Shown piece after piece: positions 1 through 10,680 of a stretch of DNA of 64,000 nt. The notes under the pieces were generated by a model. The model saw only the letters and a list, made by a program, of their open reading frames with translations. It was not told the origin of the DNA and ran no database searches. The translations under genes and the position numbers were made by a program. The first letter of the stretch is position 1, and every line of letters begins with the position of its first letter. Origin of the DNA: Thysanoteuthis rhombus (taxonomy: Eukaryota; Mollusca; Cephalopoda; Oegopsida; Thysanoteuthidae); assembly GCA_963457665.1 (NCBI GenBank), contig OY735225.1, positions 2,859,586 through 2,923,585 on the forward strand. Direction: 5' to 3'.

Positions 1-93
1 TACCTTGATGAGTTCATGGTGTGCAATCTGATAAAGATGTTTTCAATTTCATTATTGTGTTAATTCCTGATGAATAAGTTGTTTAATTATACT

Positions 94-98
<5 letters not shown>

Positions 99-136
<38 letters not shown>
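99..136. repeat. (TA)n microsatellite
   Basis: About 19 TA units. Confidence 0.95.
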
Positions 137-139
<3 letters not shown>

Positions 140-1272
140 TTTTAAAGACTCACTATGCTAGTCCAAGTCTGTCATAGGTTTATGTAGATCAAAACAAATA
201 TTTCTATAAAGAGATATTGAAAAACCAATTATTTTATTTCCAGTCTTGTTGATGCTTAGACAATTGAAATGTTGTTACTGCTTTGTTTATTCCAAGCCAT
301 TTATGGATGGATCATCTGAAACTTAGTTGTTAAATTGTGTGTGGTATCTTGATGGTTTTGTTCAGCCTTTGAAGATGAATTCTCTGAGAAATATTTCTTT
401 GTGGAAATGTTTGGGTCACCATCTAAATGAAATGTTTGTTTGTAGAGAAATGTATACATATATATTTTTTAGTACTGCTTGTACTTTAGTCAAATATGAC
501 AGTGGAATACATTTAAAATGAAATACAAGTCAGGCAGATATTTTCCTATAAAAATATAAACAATCTGATTGATATAGTGAGCATAATAATTAATTGGAGT
601 AATTAAAACCTGTTGAATAGAAAGAGAAGATAAAAATGTGCACAATGAGAAGTTAGCTCCAAAGCAAATTTAAATGATATTATAAAAAGGAGTTTTACGT
701 CTGCTGAGAGCTGACTGGCTGGTGTGCATTTGATATTGGTGGGCTTGCTTTCCTGCTTGAGGATTGGACGTAACACAAAGCATGGAGAAGCAGTTACAAA
801 TACATCAGTTAAAACGGCTTGTTATCTGTGTTAGTTTTATATTTAAAATCTTTCTATGAGAGCTTATTTTAAGAGCTATCGTGTTCAAAGTTAGAGGAAA
901 TGTGTGTCTACGTCTGTACTAAATTTATTGTAATAAATATAAAATCTTATTTTTTGTTTGGTTTGGACTCAGTAGAAAGTTATTCCTTAGTGGATAGTTC
1001 TGTTTTATAGTAATAACGTCAACAAAACCGAGATGTTCAATTGTTGAAACAAAACAAGGAATTTTAATAACTTCACTCGATCTTAGAGAAAACCAATTGT
1101 TTTAATTGATATTCTGTGTTTCTATTTTGGGTTATGCAAGTTTAAAATTGTTTACATTCAAAAATCAATCGTCACGTTCACTAAGTGACAATCGATATAT
1201 TTTCAAATTGATGAAAAAAATATTCAATTTGAAAGACTTATCATTTATAGAAATCTTTCAAGAAAAGTCAAT
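137..1272. other. No gene recognised
   Basis: AT-rich sequence, presumably CCDC43 intron or flank. No CCDC43-like N-terminal exon and no known repeat was seen; ORFs of 64-90 codons look random. Confidence 0.5.
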
Positions 1273-1705
1273 GATTAATCACCACTACCCACAACAGACC
1301 GGTTTTATCACTGTTGCTGGGTCTAGGTCATTCATGTGTTCTGACATTAAATATATCTATCTATGTATCTGCACTTAGCCCAGCCCTAATTGTTCATAGT
1401 AGAAACTTGAAATTTGGCATGTACCCCCCCTCTCAATGAGGGGGGGGTGATTGAATTTTTTTTTTTTTTTTTCTCCAAACCTCCCCTCCTTGTAAATTGG
1501 TTTTTATTTGGGAGAGGGATTCAATTTACGATGGAAGTTCAAGAAATGGGACTTTGAGCTTGTGTCCATGTTTTGTTAATTATAAATTTATAATTCTGAC
1601 CCTACTGATTGTACGTTTTCATGAAGGTAACTTGCTGCTTAATTTACGAGGTAGAAAGCAGTGCATATGGATGGTCGTGATTCATAATTTCCTTTGGAAT
1701 GCTGG
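1273..1705 (+). repeat. R2 dispersed repeat
   Basis: Starts ttaatcaccactacccacaa-cagaccggttttatcactgt and ends near tggtcgtgattcataatttc; matches 4219-4730 over most of its length. Shares with R1 the block ggttcaatttacgatggaag. Three ORFs overlapping it are not conserved. Confidence 0.6.
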
Positions 1706-1944
1706 TTGTGTTAGTGTTGAGAATAAAAAAAACCTGTTTTTACTAATTTCCAAATGAAATTTTATGATTTTTTTCATGTGTCTTTCTAACAATGCTTGAG
1801 AAATTAAGATATGGTGAAGATGATAGACAACGGAAGGACATTACCTTTTTTTTTACATCTGCAACACGTAGGAATCAATTTGCTTTTTCAATTGTAATCA
1901 TTTGCAAAGAAAATTGAAAGGGGGTGCAGATATTTATTGTGAAT

Positions 1945-2297
1945 TCTCAACTAAAACTGCCATCATTGATTTTTTTTCAGTTTTTAAGTAAGTCCAGTTT
2001 ATTGACTATGTATCTATCTTGCATACAAGCCATACCAATGTAGATAGAGAACTGAAGATTTAAACATTTACTCCTTATATTGTCAAGGAAAGGTGTTTAG
2101 TTTAGTGTCCGACTGTCTTCATGTTTGATTTTTGGTAATACAGACTTTTTTGTGATCACAGCCCAACAAAAGGCAAGCAAAGTAATTCATTCTTTGATAA
2201 CCTTTTTTTCCAATTTTTTATTTGATCACCCCTCAACAGGCATGCTGCCCAAAAGATGTTGGTCACATAAGTCTTTATTGAGTGACAAACCACACCT
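1945..2297 (+). repeat. R1 dispersed repeat
   Basis: R1 blocks in order: aaaactgccatcattg, taaacatttactccttatat, acagcccaacaaaaggcaag, aggcatgctgcccaaaagat-gttggtcacat, gagtgacaaaccacacct. Confidence 0.65.
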
Positions 2298-2570
2298 ATT
2301 TATTTATTGTAAATATCCCCACCACATTTTTACTGGCAAACCTTAAAATGTAATTCAATTGCCTAAGAACCATTGTATTATAGATTGGCGGGAATCATAA
2401 TTTGATCCGTTTAACCAAAAAGGATGATTCTCTGTGGAATTGCTATAAAATATCTTGAGTTTTTTTGTGTTTGTTTTTTATCAGACCTTTTTTTTTTTTC
2501 TTATTGTTTTTCAAAAAAAAATGATTCCTGATTTTCTCAATGCATTGAGCGAATCAAATCAATTTTGATT

Positions 2571-2950
2571 TATTAGAAACTATCTAACAAAACTGTAACT
2601 AGAACTGCCAACATAGGTTTCTTCAGTTTCCAAGTTGGTCTGGCTGGTTATGTATGTATAACATGTACAGGCTGCACCAATGGAGCTAGAAGGCTGAAAA
2701 TTTAAACTTTTACTCCTTATTATTTAAAAAACCTTTTTCCATTTTTTTTTTTTTTTTCAATTTGTGTCTACTTGATTCTTGAAAGTTCAGACATTTTTAG
2801 TGATCACTACCCCAAAAAGGCAAGAGAAGTAACTCATTCATTGATCACCCCTTTTCTCCATTTTTTTAATTGATCATCCCAAACATGGCATGCTGCTGAA
2901 ATACATTGGTCAGTTGACGGTTTCTATTGGAAGACTGACTAGACCTGTTA
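2571..2950 (+). repeat. R1 dispersed repeat
   Basis: Well preserved: tagaaactatc, ctgccaacataggtttcttc-agtttccaagttggtctgg, aaatttaaacttttactcct, tggcatgctgctgaaatac, ggtttctattgg...agacctgtta. Confidence 0.7.
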
Positions 2951-3984
2951 TTGTTTACTGAAATAAATTGTCTTTTTTTTTTTTTTTTTTTTTCTTTTTT
3001 CTTACCCTTTCATAATCATCCTGTTGAGGTGATTTATGCCTGAATTGAAATGTTATAACAATCATAGAAACTTGGGATATATATGTCCCATGAATCTGAA
3101 AGGTTCAATCAGATTGTCTCGTTTTTTACTTGAAGTTATTTTAAGTTATTATGAGATACTTTAAGTGTTGCAAGAACACATTAGAAATGATTTAATTTTT
3201 ATATGCTGAAAATTCTTGACTAGAAGACAATGCTTTTTTGTTTTTTGTTTTTTGTTTTTTTGTTTGTTTTTTGTTTTTTTTTGTTTTTTACCAAAAATTA
3301 GTCCCAAATCAGCTGTTCGTTCGACTTGTACTCAAGTCAGTTAAAAATGGCCGTCAGTAGACACAATGCATATTGATGGGAAATAATTCCCATTGTTTGA
3401 ACTCCATTCATTACCATGTAATGCCATATGTAGATAGAATACAATGCATATTATGTAACATCATTTTAAATCATTTTTTTAGGTAAATTCATCTCCAATG
3501 GTTGTTTTACTTTAACGTCCTGGAAGCAACAACGAATATGTTGAAGATGAAAGAAATTCATGTTTTGGTGACAGCTGACCAAGTGCCATAAACTGTGTGT
3601 CCATAAAGGAGTATCTCTTATTACAATAATTTGAGAAAATAGCGGACTCTGCTTATATTTGAGTCAATTGAATTTTGGGCTCAGTTCTTAACTTGTCTCG
3701 TACTCACTGTCAACTTATATTCTAGAATATCCAATATTTTGTTACTTGCTTGAATTTTAAAAATTTCTGAGATGAGTCATTATTATTGCCAAGTTAGTGC
3801 CTCTTCCAAAGGTGCATGTTTGGGAGGGTCTGGACTCTTCGGTGTGTTGAGCAGCATGCCATGATTGCAGAATAATTTTTCGTCTGTCATACAAAACTAC
3901 GGCTTAAAAGTACTTCAGTTACTTCTCTTCAGTGAGATATTTCATTTCTAAATTTAGATAATCTTTAATATTTTATTCATTTTT
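2951..3984. other. T-rich CCDC43 intron or flank, no gene
   Basis: Long T runs (2971-3002) and a TTTTTTG repeat (3233-3291); otherwise unremarkable. Confidence 0.5.
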
Positions 3985-4190
3985 TATTAGATTTCCCTAG
4001 TACCACTGATCCCCGACACTTCAAACTTGACACTGCACTGCCTTGTATATTGACTAATATATCTGGCAAATGTCCTCTTCATACAATGGCTTGTTGTTGA
4101 ATAATCCAAGTGCATGCACACAGATTTCTTCCATTCTAGTTGGATTATACATTGATCTATTCGGACTAGTGTCCACATTGAGGAAGAATT
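3985..4190. repeat. R4 repeat, copy 1
   Basis: Shares ttcaaacttgacactgcact, tacaatggcttgttgttgaa and gtgcatgcacacagatttct with 10470-10680 at moderate similarity. The antisense ORF here is not conserved. Confidence 0.45.
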
Positions 4191-4218
4191 AACTGAAACA
4201 ATATATCGGCCAACAATG

Positions 4219-4730
4219 TATTAATCACTGCTACCCACAACAGACCGGTTTTATCACTGTTACTGGGTTTAGGTTATTCTTCTATTCTGTCATCCATTTG
4301 TATCTATCTATCTTGACTTTTCCCAGTTCTAACCGTAGTAGAAACTATAAGTTTTTCACACATATCTCCCTCAGAGATGATGGAAAACTTTTTTTGTTTT
4401 CTGAAAGTTCCACCCCCAAATAGGATTTTATTAGAGGCTTCAATTTATAATGAAGGTTCATGCCAAATTTGTTCCCCATAGTTTGTGTCCGGCAACTTAT
4501 TTATTGATCACCCCTTACTGTGAATTTCAATTGATCACTTTATGTAGTGACTAACCAGACCTGTTTTAGTTTTTTTCTTTTTATCCAATCTTGAATTCAT
4601 GATTCAAATCATATTGGTAGTATTTTCATCAAGGTAACTTAATTTCACCACCACCACTGCTTGATATATGAGGTAAAAAAGAATCCTATATGAGTGGTGG
4701 TGATTCATAATTTCCCTTGGAGTGCTATTT
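4219..4730 (+). repeat. R2 dispersed repeat
   Basis: Second R2 copy (ttaatcactgctacccacaa ... gtggtggtgattcataattt). It ends about 46 bp before the CCDC43 acceptor at 4775. Confidence 0.6.
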
Positions 4731-4775
4731 CAATACTTGAATTTATTTTTTTGTTTTTTTGTTTTTGTTTTTCAG

Positions 4776-4857
4776 GAAGAAGATAAAGAAGCCGTATGTG
4801 ATGAATTGATACAAAAATGGGATGAAATGTCCAACACTGACAGTAAAAAAGCAGATG
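4776..4857 (+). CDS. CCDC43: CCDC43 exon (second coding exon by comparison), partial gene
   Basis: First recognisable exon of a coiled-coil domain-containing protein 43 orthologue. It follows a T-rich tract ending in ttcag and reads EEDKEAVCDELIQKWDEM in phase 0, matching as I recall it the EEDSLL..CKEIVERW segment of animal CCDC43. It ends after GCA GAT G with donor gtaaat (phase 1). The exon encoding the N-terminal part of the protein is not found in 1-4775 and is presumably beyond the left edge. CCDC43 is a small, poorly characterised protein with a conserved N-terminal region and a basic coiled-coil C-terminus; I do not assign a molecular activity. An R2 repeat in sense orientation ends about 46 bp before the acceptor. 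Confidence 0.8.
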
Positions 4858-4979
4858 GTAAATTACAGCTTTAATGAAGCCGTTAATATTTGTTTTTTAT
4901 GTTACTAGATGGACCCGTGGAAATTCCATAGGTGTTAAGATATCATCCTCACCTTGCATTTACATTTTGGCAATTAAAG

Positions 4980-5183
4980 TACTGTATTTCCCAGCGTCTA
5001 GGATGCTCTCACTTGAAGGACACACCTGAATATTGACTTGTAAGATTTCGGAAGAAAAAATCAAGTAAATATTGGAGAGGCCAATGAAAAATAGTAATGT
5101 TTCACGTGTTGGAAGCAGGGTAAATTTTCAAGCTTTTTTTTTTTTTAAGGAAAATAGGGTCTTTGACACTGGGAAATACAGTA
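4980..5183. mobile_element. TA-flanked MITE in CCDC43 intron
   Basis: The left end tactgtatttcccagcgtct and the right end (reversed) tactgtatttcccagtgtca form near-perfect inverted repeats; the outer TA may be the target duplication. The 204-bp element has no ORF. Ends of the form CTGTATTT..C(A)GCGTATAAGAC are widespread in animal MITEs; superfamily left open. Confidence 0.7.
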
Positions 5184-5263
5184 TATAATTTGAGATAAAT
5201 GATTTATTTCTTATTGAATGTATCAAACTCTGATAATATACAAAGGCAAATGAAACTAATATC

Positions 5264-5520
5264 TGCTATAAAAAACCCTCAATTAAATCTGTCAAGATAA
5301 GTTTTCTCAGTTCTCAAACTGGCTATGTATGTACGTATGTATGTATCACAAATACAGTTCACATCAATGGAGCTAGAGACTGAACATTTCAACTTTTACT
5401 CCTTGATGTCCACAAAAATGTTTTTCATTTTTACCCCCCCCCCCCAGGTTTTTAGCTGGGGGGGTCAATTTGCAATGTAAGTTTATGCTAAATTGATCCT
5501 TAGTTTGTCGAGTCCCTGTT
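5264..5520 (+). repeat. R1 dispersed repeat, 5' half
   Basis: ctgtcaagataagttttctc-agttctcaaactggctatg ... aacttttactccttga ... aatttgcaatgtaagtttat-gctaaattgatccttagttt. Truncated after this block. Confidence 0.6.
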
Positions 5521-5667
5521 GCTCCTGTTCAAGCATATGCATCCTCTTCTATTCATACCCTTGTTCATTACATTACAAGAGTAGGAGGTTTGGGAGAAAA
5601 CAAAGATCCTGGCTGATCCAGAACACCTCCCTCTTTTCATATATTTATATTCACTCATATTTGTTTA

Positions 5668-5800
5668 GATAATATCTCCAAAAGTTCTCAATGAATTTCA
5701 AGTTAGTCGGGCTGGCTGGCTATGTATGTGTACAAGACATCCCAATAAAGGTAGAAAGCTGAAAATTTCAACATTCACTCCTTATATGTCTCGTAAAAAT
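5668..5800 (+). repeat. R1 dispersed repeat, 5' fragment
   Basis: aaaagttctcaatgaatttc-aagttagtcgggctggctgg ... gctgaaaatttcaacattcactccttatat. It ends 46 bp before the CCDC43 exon at 5846. Confidence 0.6.
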
Positions 5801-5845
5801 GTTTGCTAACTGGACCTTTATTTCCCTTTTTTTTTTCTTCTCCAG

Positions 5846-6011
5846 AACCCCAGACTGCAATGGAGGAGAGATTGTCCCAGATGCTGAGTAACTCTCATGT
5901 CTCCACAACCAATTCTACTGAGAAGAAAAGTAAGCAGTTGAGTGAAGAGGAGAAAGCTCGCAAGGAAGCCATTTTGGCTCAATACTCAAATGTTTGTGAT
6001 GAACCAGACCT
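5846..6011 (+). CDS. CCDC43: CCDC43 exon
   Basis: Acceptor ttctccag at 5839-5845; the first two bases complete the phase-1 codon left by the previous exon (G+AA). It encodes PQTAMEERLSQML, a Ser/Thr/Lys-rich linker, then the family hallmark LSEEEKARKEAILAQYSNV (compare VSEEEKQ.KAALLAQYADV in vertebrates). I end it at 6011 (GAC CT, donor gtatcc). This leaves phase 2 and joins cleanly to the T that opens the next exon. Reading through the donor adds non-conserved sequence up to a stop at 6130. An R1 copy ends about 46 bp upstream of the acceptor. The identity of this exon is the strongest evidence for the gene name. Confidence 0.85.
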
Positions 6012-6249
6012 GTATCCTTTGAAAAAAATCAGGTTTTACAACTGTCCTCATCTCTGTGGTAGTAGTCTCAATTTTCAGCAATTGTATCTTCTGGTCTTCT
6101 TCATATGTCTGTCATATTTGGTAAACTTTTGAGAAATTTCAAGCAAAACCCATTATTCAACCCTTGGAAAGAGATTATTTTCATTCCTCTGCGCCTGCAA
6201 AGGGAGATCTCATTCATTTTGATTTTTTTTTATTGTATCAGAACAAAAT

Positions 6250-6335
6250 ATGCTTTTACTGCCTAACCCGAAGATTGAACAGATGCTCACCCGGTTACTA
6301 GGGCGATCGGGTAGTGGAATTAGAACCCGTAAACT
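6250..6335 (-). repeat. Possible tRNA-like SINE fragment
   Basis: On the - strand: acgggttctaattccactac (B-box-like) with GC-rich flanks in an otherwise AT-rich intron. No core recognised. Confidence 0.3.
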
Positions 6336-6589
6336 TTGGTTGATTACATTGGTCAAGAAAGACTTCAACCCAAGGGGAATGACTCTTATTTTTCATGCAT
6401 AGTATATAGGTAGGTACCCTACTTAGATCAACTAAAAACAAGATTCTACACAACTTTTATTATGTTTTAAAACATTTGAAGTGGAAATCATCTTGTGCAA
6501 AAAGTCCACTCTCTTGGATATGGTGCCTTTCATCGATAGTCAAGGTGACTGCGAAGCTGTAAGTTTTATGTCAGAGTTACCTTTTCTTT

Positions 6590-6650
6590 GACTCACTGCC
6601 TTACAGGACCAAAGGACTTCATCTGCCCCACTATTTTACTAATAGCCTCG
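6590..6650 (+). repeat. R6 repeat fragment
   Basis: actgccttacaggaccaaag-gacttcatctgcccc; resembles 60797-60835 (actaccttacagggctaaag-gactccaactgccct). Confidence 0.35.
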
Positions 6651-6954
6651 GCCACAAGAGCATTAGTACAAATTCAACACCAACTACCTCTGCTAGAATA
6701 AGAACTTGACTGATTGCATTTTCTGTGCTGTTAGCAGTCAGGCCATTCAGCACCTTTACTGAATATAAACCACTGCACTAAGGTTTAAATGCTGGTGACA
6801 TATAGAAGTTATTTGCACCGTGGTACAGTTTGTTGGGTTCAAATTTTCGGTACTTTCAGAGAAAAAAATTGTACATTCACTGAAAAGGTTATCTCCCTTG
6901 CAAAAGTAATTTGAAAGAAGAGTAAAACGACAATGAATGGAGAAAAAATGGATT

Positions 6955-7215
6955 TTCTTTCCTTGACTTGGATAAAGCATTTAAAAATTTGAAAAAATGG
7001 AAATGAAATAATTCAAGAGAAATGAATGAGATGAACAAAACTGGGAGGGGGTGAGAGGGAGAGTGGTAAAGACTGAAAAAAGTGAGAGAAAAAGGGACAG
7101 AGAGAAGATAGAATAAATACAAAGGAAATGCTTGAAAAAGACTGAAAGAGAAAGGGATTGACAGGGAGTAGGGTTGAGAGTGAGATCCATAGAAGATTAA
7201 AATCCAAGGGAACGA
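6955..7215. other. Purine-rich (GA-biased) intronic tract
   Basis: About 260 bp of the + strand of a CCDC43 intron is mostly A and G (gggagggggtgagagggaga, gtgagagaaaaagggacaga). Four overlapping antisense ORFs rich in Leu/Phe/Ser are by-products of the bias. Confidence 0.6.
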
Positions 7216-7420
7216 AATGTTAAAGGTTTCACTTTTTTATATTTCTCTCCTGAATTTGTAAAAACTTGACTAAATTTATCCAACAAACAAACCAAGGAAA
7301 AAAGTTAATACAACACATATTATTCTTGAAATGACTTTTGCAAGGGAGATAACTCTTATTGTGAATGTACAGACGTATTTTCCTAGAAAATACCATTTTC
7401 CCTTATTCTTCTATTTTAAG

Positions 7421-7778
7421 CTATCAGAAACCGTCAACTGAATGGAGCTAGAGGGCTAAAAATCTGAACATTTACTCATTATGCTTAGAAGAAAAGACTT
7501 TTTTTTTAAATTTTGAACCCCCCCATCCCAAATAGGTTTTTAGTGAGGAGGCGAGGAGTTCAATTTGCAATGCAAGTTTATGCAAAAGAGTTCACACTTT
7601 TATTTTCTTTAAAGATTCAGACTTTTTTTTATGTTAACTGCAACAAAAGGCAAGAGAAGTAACTCATCAATTGATCACTTTTTTTTCTTTCTTGATTTCC
7701 CCACCTACACCCACACAGCATGCTGCCCAAATACGTTGGTCACATGACGTTTTCTATTGTGTGACTAACCAGATCTGT
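7421..7778 (+). repeat. R1 dispersed repeat
   Basis: ctatcagaaaccgtcaactg, atggagctagagggct, tttgcaatgcaagtttatgc, gcatgctgcccaaatacgtt-ggtcacatgacgttttctat, gtgtgactaaccagatctg. Confidence 0.65.
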
Positions 7779-7886
7779 TTGTTTTTATCTTTTAAACCAA
7801 ATCTTTCTGTGAATTCTGTTATTGCTGATCTGTATTCATTTATTTTGTGAAACTATCCAATCTATCTGTCCTTAATTTTATATCAG

Positions 7887-7993
7887 TGAAGTGGAGCCAG
7901 TTGAAGAGGTTGTTGATGCCGGGGGAGCAGCTCCTACATCATCACAAGCTTTGATAGCAGCAGCAGCAATCCTTCCAGTAGCACCACCCGCTG
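7887..7993 (+). CDS. CCDC43: CCDC43 exon, acidic then Ala-rich segment
   Basis: Acceptor tatatcag at 7879-7886. Spliced to the previous exon it reads L-EVEPVEEVVDAGG followed by an Ala/Ser-rich stretch (SSQALIAAAAILPVAPPAG). The acidic start corresponds to the variable DEE-rich segment of vertebrate CCDC43; the Ala-rich part is lineage-specific. Two donors are possible: after 7993 (gtcgta) or after 7996 (gtatcc). Both leave phase 1 and differ by one residue in the product, so the exact 3' end is uncertain by 3 bp. An R1 repeat in the same orientation ends about 110 bp upstream. Confidence 0.7.
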
Positions 7994-8284
7994 GTCGTAT
8001 CCTTTATCAGCAAGAATTTCTTTTTCTTTTTTTACCCCTTCCCTTTGAAAAAAAAAAATTGGAACCTTTTGTGGCTATGATAATTATTTAGTTTTATTCT
8101 GCCGTCAAAATAGCAACATTCAGTCCTTCTTCATTTGAAGCATTTATGTCTTTTCTCTGACGAGTGTCTTTAAGATCTTTCTGTTTTTTGCCTGATCTTA
8201 ACTTTCCCTGTACAGTCTCGGGTTATATTATGAAATATTTATAATTTGAGAGCCAGTTCTTCAGTATTCATTGATTTTATGACA

Positions 8285-8480
8285 TTATTATTAATTTTGA
8301 CAAGTTTTTATCTTCATCCTACTGTCAGTTGCTTTTTAATACAACTTTGAATCAGACCGTAATCTTATAGCAATGATTGAACAGTGGAAGTAAAGAGTAA
8401 GCCTATGGTGAGAGTCAAATTCACTCTCTTTAGCCAGAGGGAGTCCAATATACACCTGGCTGCTTTAACCATTCAGCCAT
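8285..8480 (-). repeat. tRNA-derived SINE
   Basis: On the - strand the head reads catggctgaatggttaaagc (A-box-like) ... gagtgaatttgactctcacc (B-box-like), resembling a Ser/Leu tRNA. It is followed by the shared core word gttgtattaaaaagcaactg near 8325. Intronic in CCDC43, antisense. Confidence 0.7.
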
Positions 8481-8639
8481 GGGGAAGCTGATTTTACACC
8501 TTGAACCTAACTGCTTACATCCAATATTCAACACTTGTTGATGTTTGCAATTGTGATCTAGAAGTCTTTTTTTATTACGATATTTAAAATTTTTTTCAAA
8601 TTCATTCTTGTAGAAAGTGGGGTAACATTATTTTTAATT

Positions 8640-8840
8640 TTGATCAGTTTTTTATTCATTCTAACTATTTATTGCTTTTCATCAAAAATTTGAATCAGAC
8701 CGTAATCCTACTACAATGATTAAACTGCACAAAATAAAAAAAAGCAAGCCCAAAGTGAGAATTGAACTCACACCCTCTAGTCAGAAAGGGATCCATTACA
8801 CACCTGGCCACTTTTAACCATTTGGCCATGGGGACTTTAT
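8640..8840 (-). repeat. tRNA-derived SINE, second copy of the same family
   Basis: - strand head: ccatggccaaatggttaaaa ... gtgtgagttcaattctcact, a better preserved B box than the copy 360 bp to the left. It is followed by the same core (aaaagcaataaatagtt). The two lie in the same orientation with similar flanks, so they may come from a local duplication. Confidence 0.72.
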
Positions 8841-9214
8841 AATTGAACAGAAGCTGATTTTACAAGTTAAATCCTGTAGAGTTATGGTCCAATTCAAAGT
8901 TATGATGAAAAGTCCTTGAAAGTTACAATGAAGGTTGGAACTCCTGAAAATTAATAATGTTACATTTCTTCATCCGAGAATAAATCTGAACAAAAATTGA
9001 AATGTTGTTTTGATTTTCATCTACCTATATCTTCAGTGTTAGGAAAAAAATATTTGCAACTTTAATTTATAAATTTTGTAAATTTCTATTTTTATTGAAA
9101 AAAAGTTTGGAATGACTAAAAGTAGATAGAAATAAATATCTGGAAAACTGTCTCTTGTACCCTGTAGGATACCGATAAGTACTTTTAGTTTATAATACAT
9201 ACTAGTTTACCAAT

Positions 9215-9515
9215 GCCATATATGAAATATTTGGATATACAATTTGCATTTTATAGTAGATAATAAAGATTTGCATTGTCATGAACTTAGAGAATAGCAT
9301 TCTGTTGGTCATAGACATTTTTTTTGGGTTTTTTTGTTTGTTTTTTTTTATTCATTTAACTTCAGCATTTTTATTACATCATCATAATATGGATGAAATT
9401 ATTTTCTATGTCAGTCACAGGAATGAAATTCTCTATTACTACATGAGTTACATACCTTGGCATGTCAGAAGACATCTGCATATTGCTACTTATTATATTC
9501 ATGGATGTTAGAATT
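9215..9515. repeat. R5 repeat, copy 1
   Basis: tttggatatacaatttgcat-tttatagtagataataaaga ... agagaatagcattctgttgg ... ttcagcatttttattacatc ... cagaagacatctgcatattg-ct, matching 22680-22998 in the same orientation. The RTE-like LINE tail lies 20 bp to its right. Confidence 0.6.
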
Positions 9516-9537
9516 TTATATCTGATTGAGGAATGAA

Positions 9538-9563
9538 TCGTCATCATCATCATCATCATCATC
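9538..9563. repeat. (CAT)n microsatellite, tail of the RTE-like LINE
   Basis: About 8 units of cat, which is (TGA)n in the LINE's - strand orientation, directly after the LINE stop codon. Confidence 0.9.
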
Positions 9564-10245
9564 AGTCTTTTAACATCTGCTGTTGGACATAGACCTTCCC
9601 CAGGATTCGCCACAATTCTCTATCATGGGCATTGTGGAGCCAGTATTTCCTAGATTTGTCTAGTTCATCTTTCCATCTTGTGTTCTGTCGGCCTTAGTTT
9701 CGCTTGTGATCTCTGGGGATCCATGTTGTAAGTTGTGATGTCCATAGGTTGTCTTTCATTCTTGCAACATGGCATGCCCATTGCCATTTTGATTTTTCAA
9801 TAGTTTCTATGATTTCTCGGACTCCCGTATTCTTCCTGATATACTGTGCTGTCTTGTGATCTCTCCAAGTAAGGTTGAGCATGGTTCTCTCACGCATGCG
9901 TCACACAGGTCCTCAGTTTGTGGGTTTGTCTCTTGGTTAGGTTCCATGTTTCAGCTCCATAAGTGACTATTGGGAGAATGCACTGGTTATATACTCTTCT
10001 TTTTAGGATTATTGGGATTGTCTGGTTTTTTAAAGTTGAGCTTGCTCTGCCAAATGGTTGCCACCCTAGAGTGATTCTTCGCTTGATTTCATCCTCTTTT
10101 GAGGGTCTCATGGAGATTCGTTGTCCTAGGTAGATGTAGTGGTCTACCTTGCTGAGTTTTGCATCTTCTTTCTTGACAGTTATGTCCTTATTCTCAATAT
10201 GATTGTTGCACATTAATCTGATCTGTTCAATCTCTTATTTAGATG
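9538..10245 (-). mobile_element. RTE-like LINE, 5'-truncated 3' end with (TGA)n tail
   Basis: - strand frames give DAKLSKVDHYIYLGQRISMR, RRITLGWQPFGRAS, RRVYNQCILPIVTYGAETWN and, after a frameshift near 9890-9900, ERTMLNLTWRDHKTAQYIRK, EKSKWQWACHVARMKDN and WTSQLTTWIPRDHKRN. The frame continues through RWKDELDKSRKYWLHNAHDR to VYVQQQMLKD and a stop, then a (TGA)n tail at 9538-9563. These are the C-terminal motifs and microsatellite tail usual for RTE-type LINEs. It lies in the last CCDC43 intron, antisense to the gene. Confidence 0.8.
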
Positions 10246-10469
10246 AGCAAGAATACTGTGTAGAATCTTCTTTTAGCTCTGCTAGTTTATTGTAAAATCT
10301 GTGCCAATATGTGTTGGCTTATTCCTCTCAAGGGAGGATATTTCTGCCTGTCTATTTGGATATTATGTATGTAAATTTAAATCTATTGCCAATTTAAATA
10401 TTTTGTATCTAGATTTAGATCTATAATTTCAGATGAAAAGATCTATAATTTCATTTATTATTTTTAGAT

Positions 10470-10680
10470 TTTCTCGAGAACTACTATTTCAAACTCAACT
10501 CTGCAATGCCGGGTGTGTTAACTAAAATATATGGTAAATATCAACTTTGAACAATGGCCAGTTGTTGAGTTATCTTGTTGCATGCACACCCACAGTGATT
10601 TCTCAAATAATAGTTGGAGAATTGATTGGCCGAAATGTTGTGTTGACAATATCAAGGACGTGTAGAATAGAAATTTCTCT
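10470..10680. repeat. R4 repeat, copy 2
   Basis: Counterpart of 3985-4190 (tttcaaactcaactctgcaa, gaacaatggccagttgttga, tgttgcatgcacacccacag). Confidence 0.45.

Noticed and set aside
6756-7207. Four antisense ORFs
   Set aside because: Produced by a purine-rich intronic tract; mostly Leu/Ser/Phe with no conservation.
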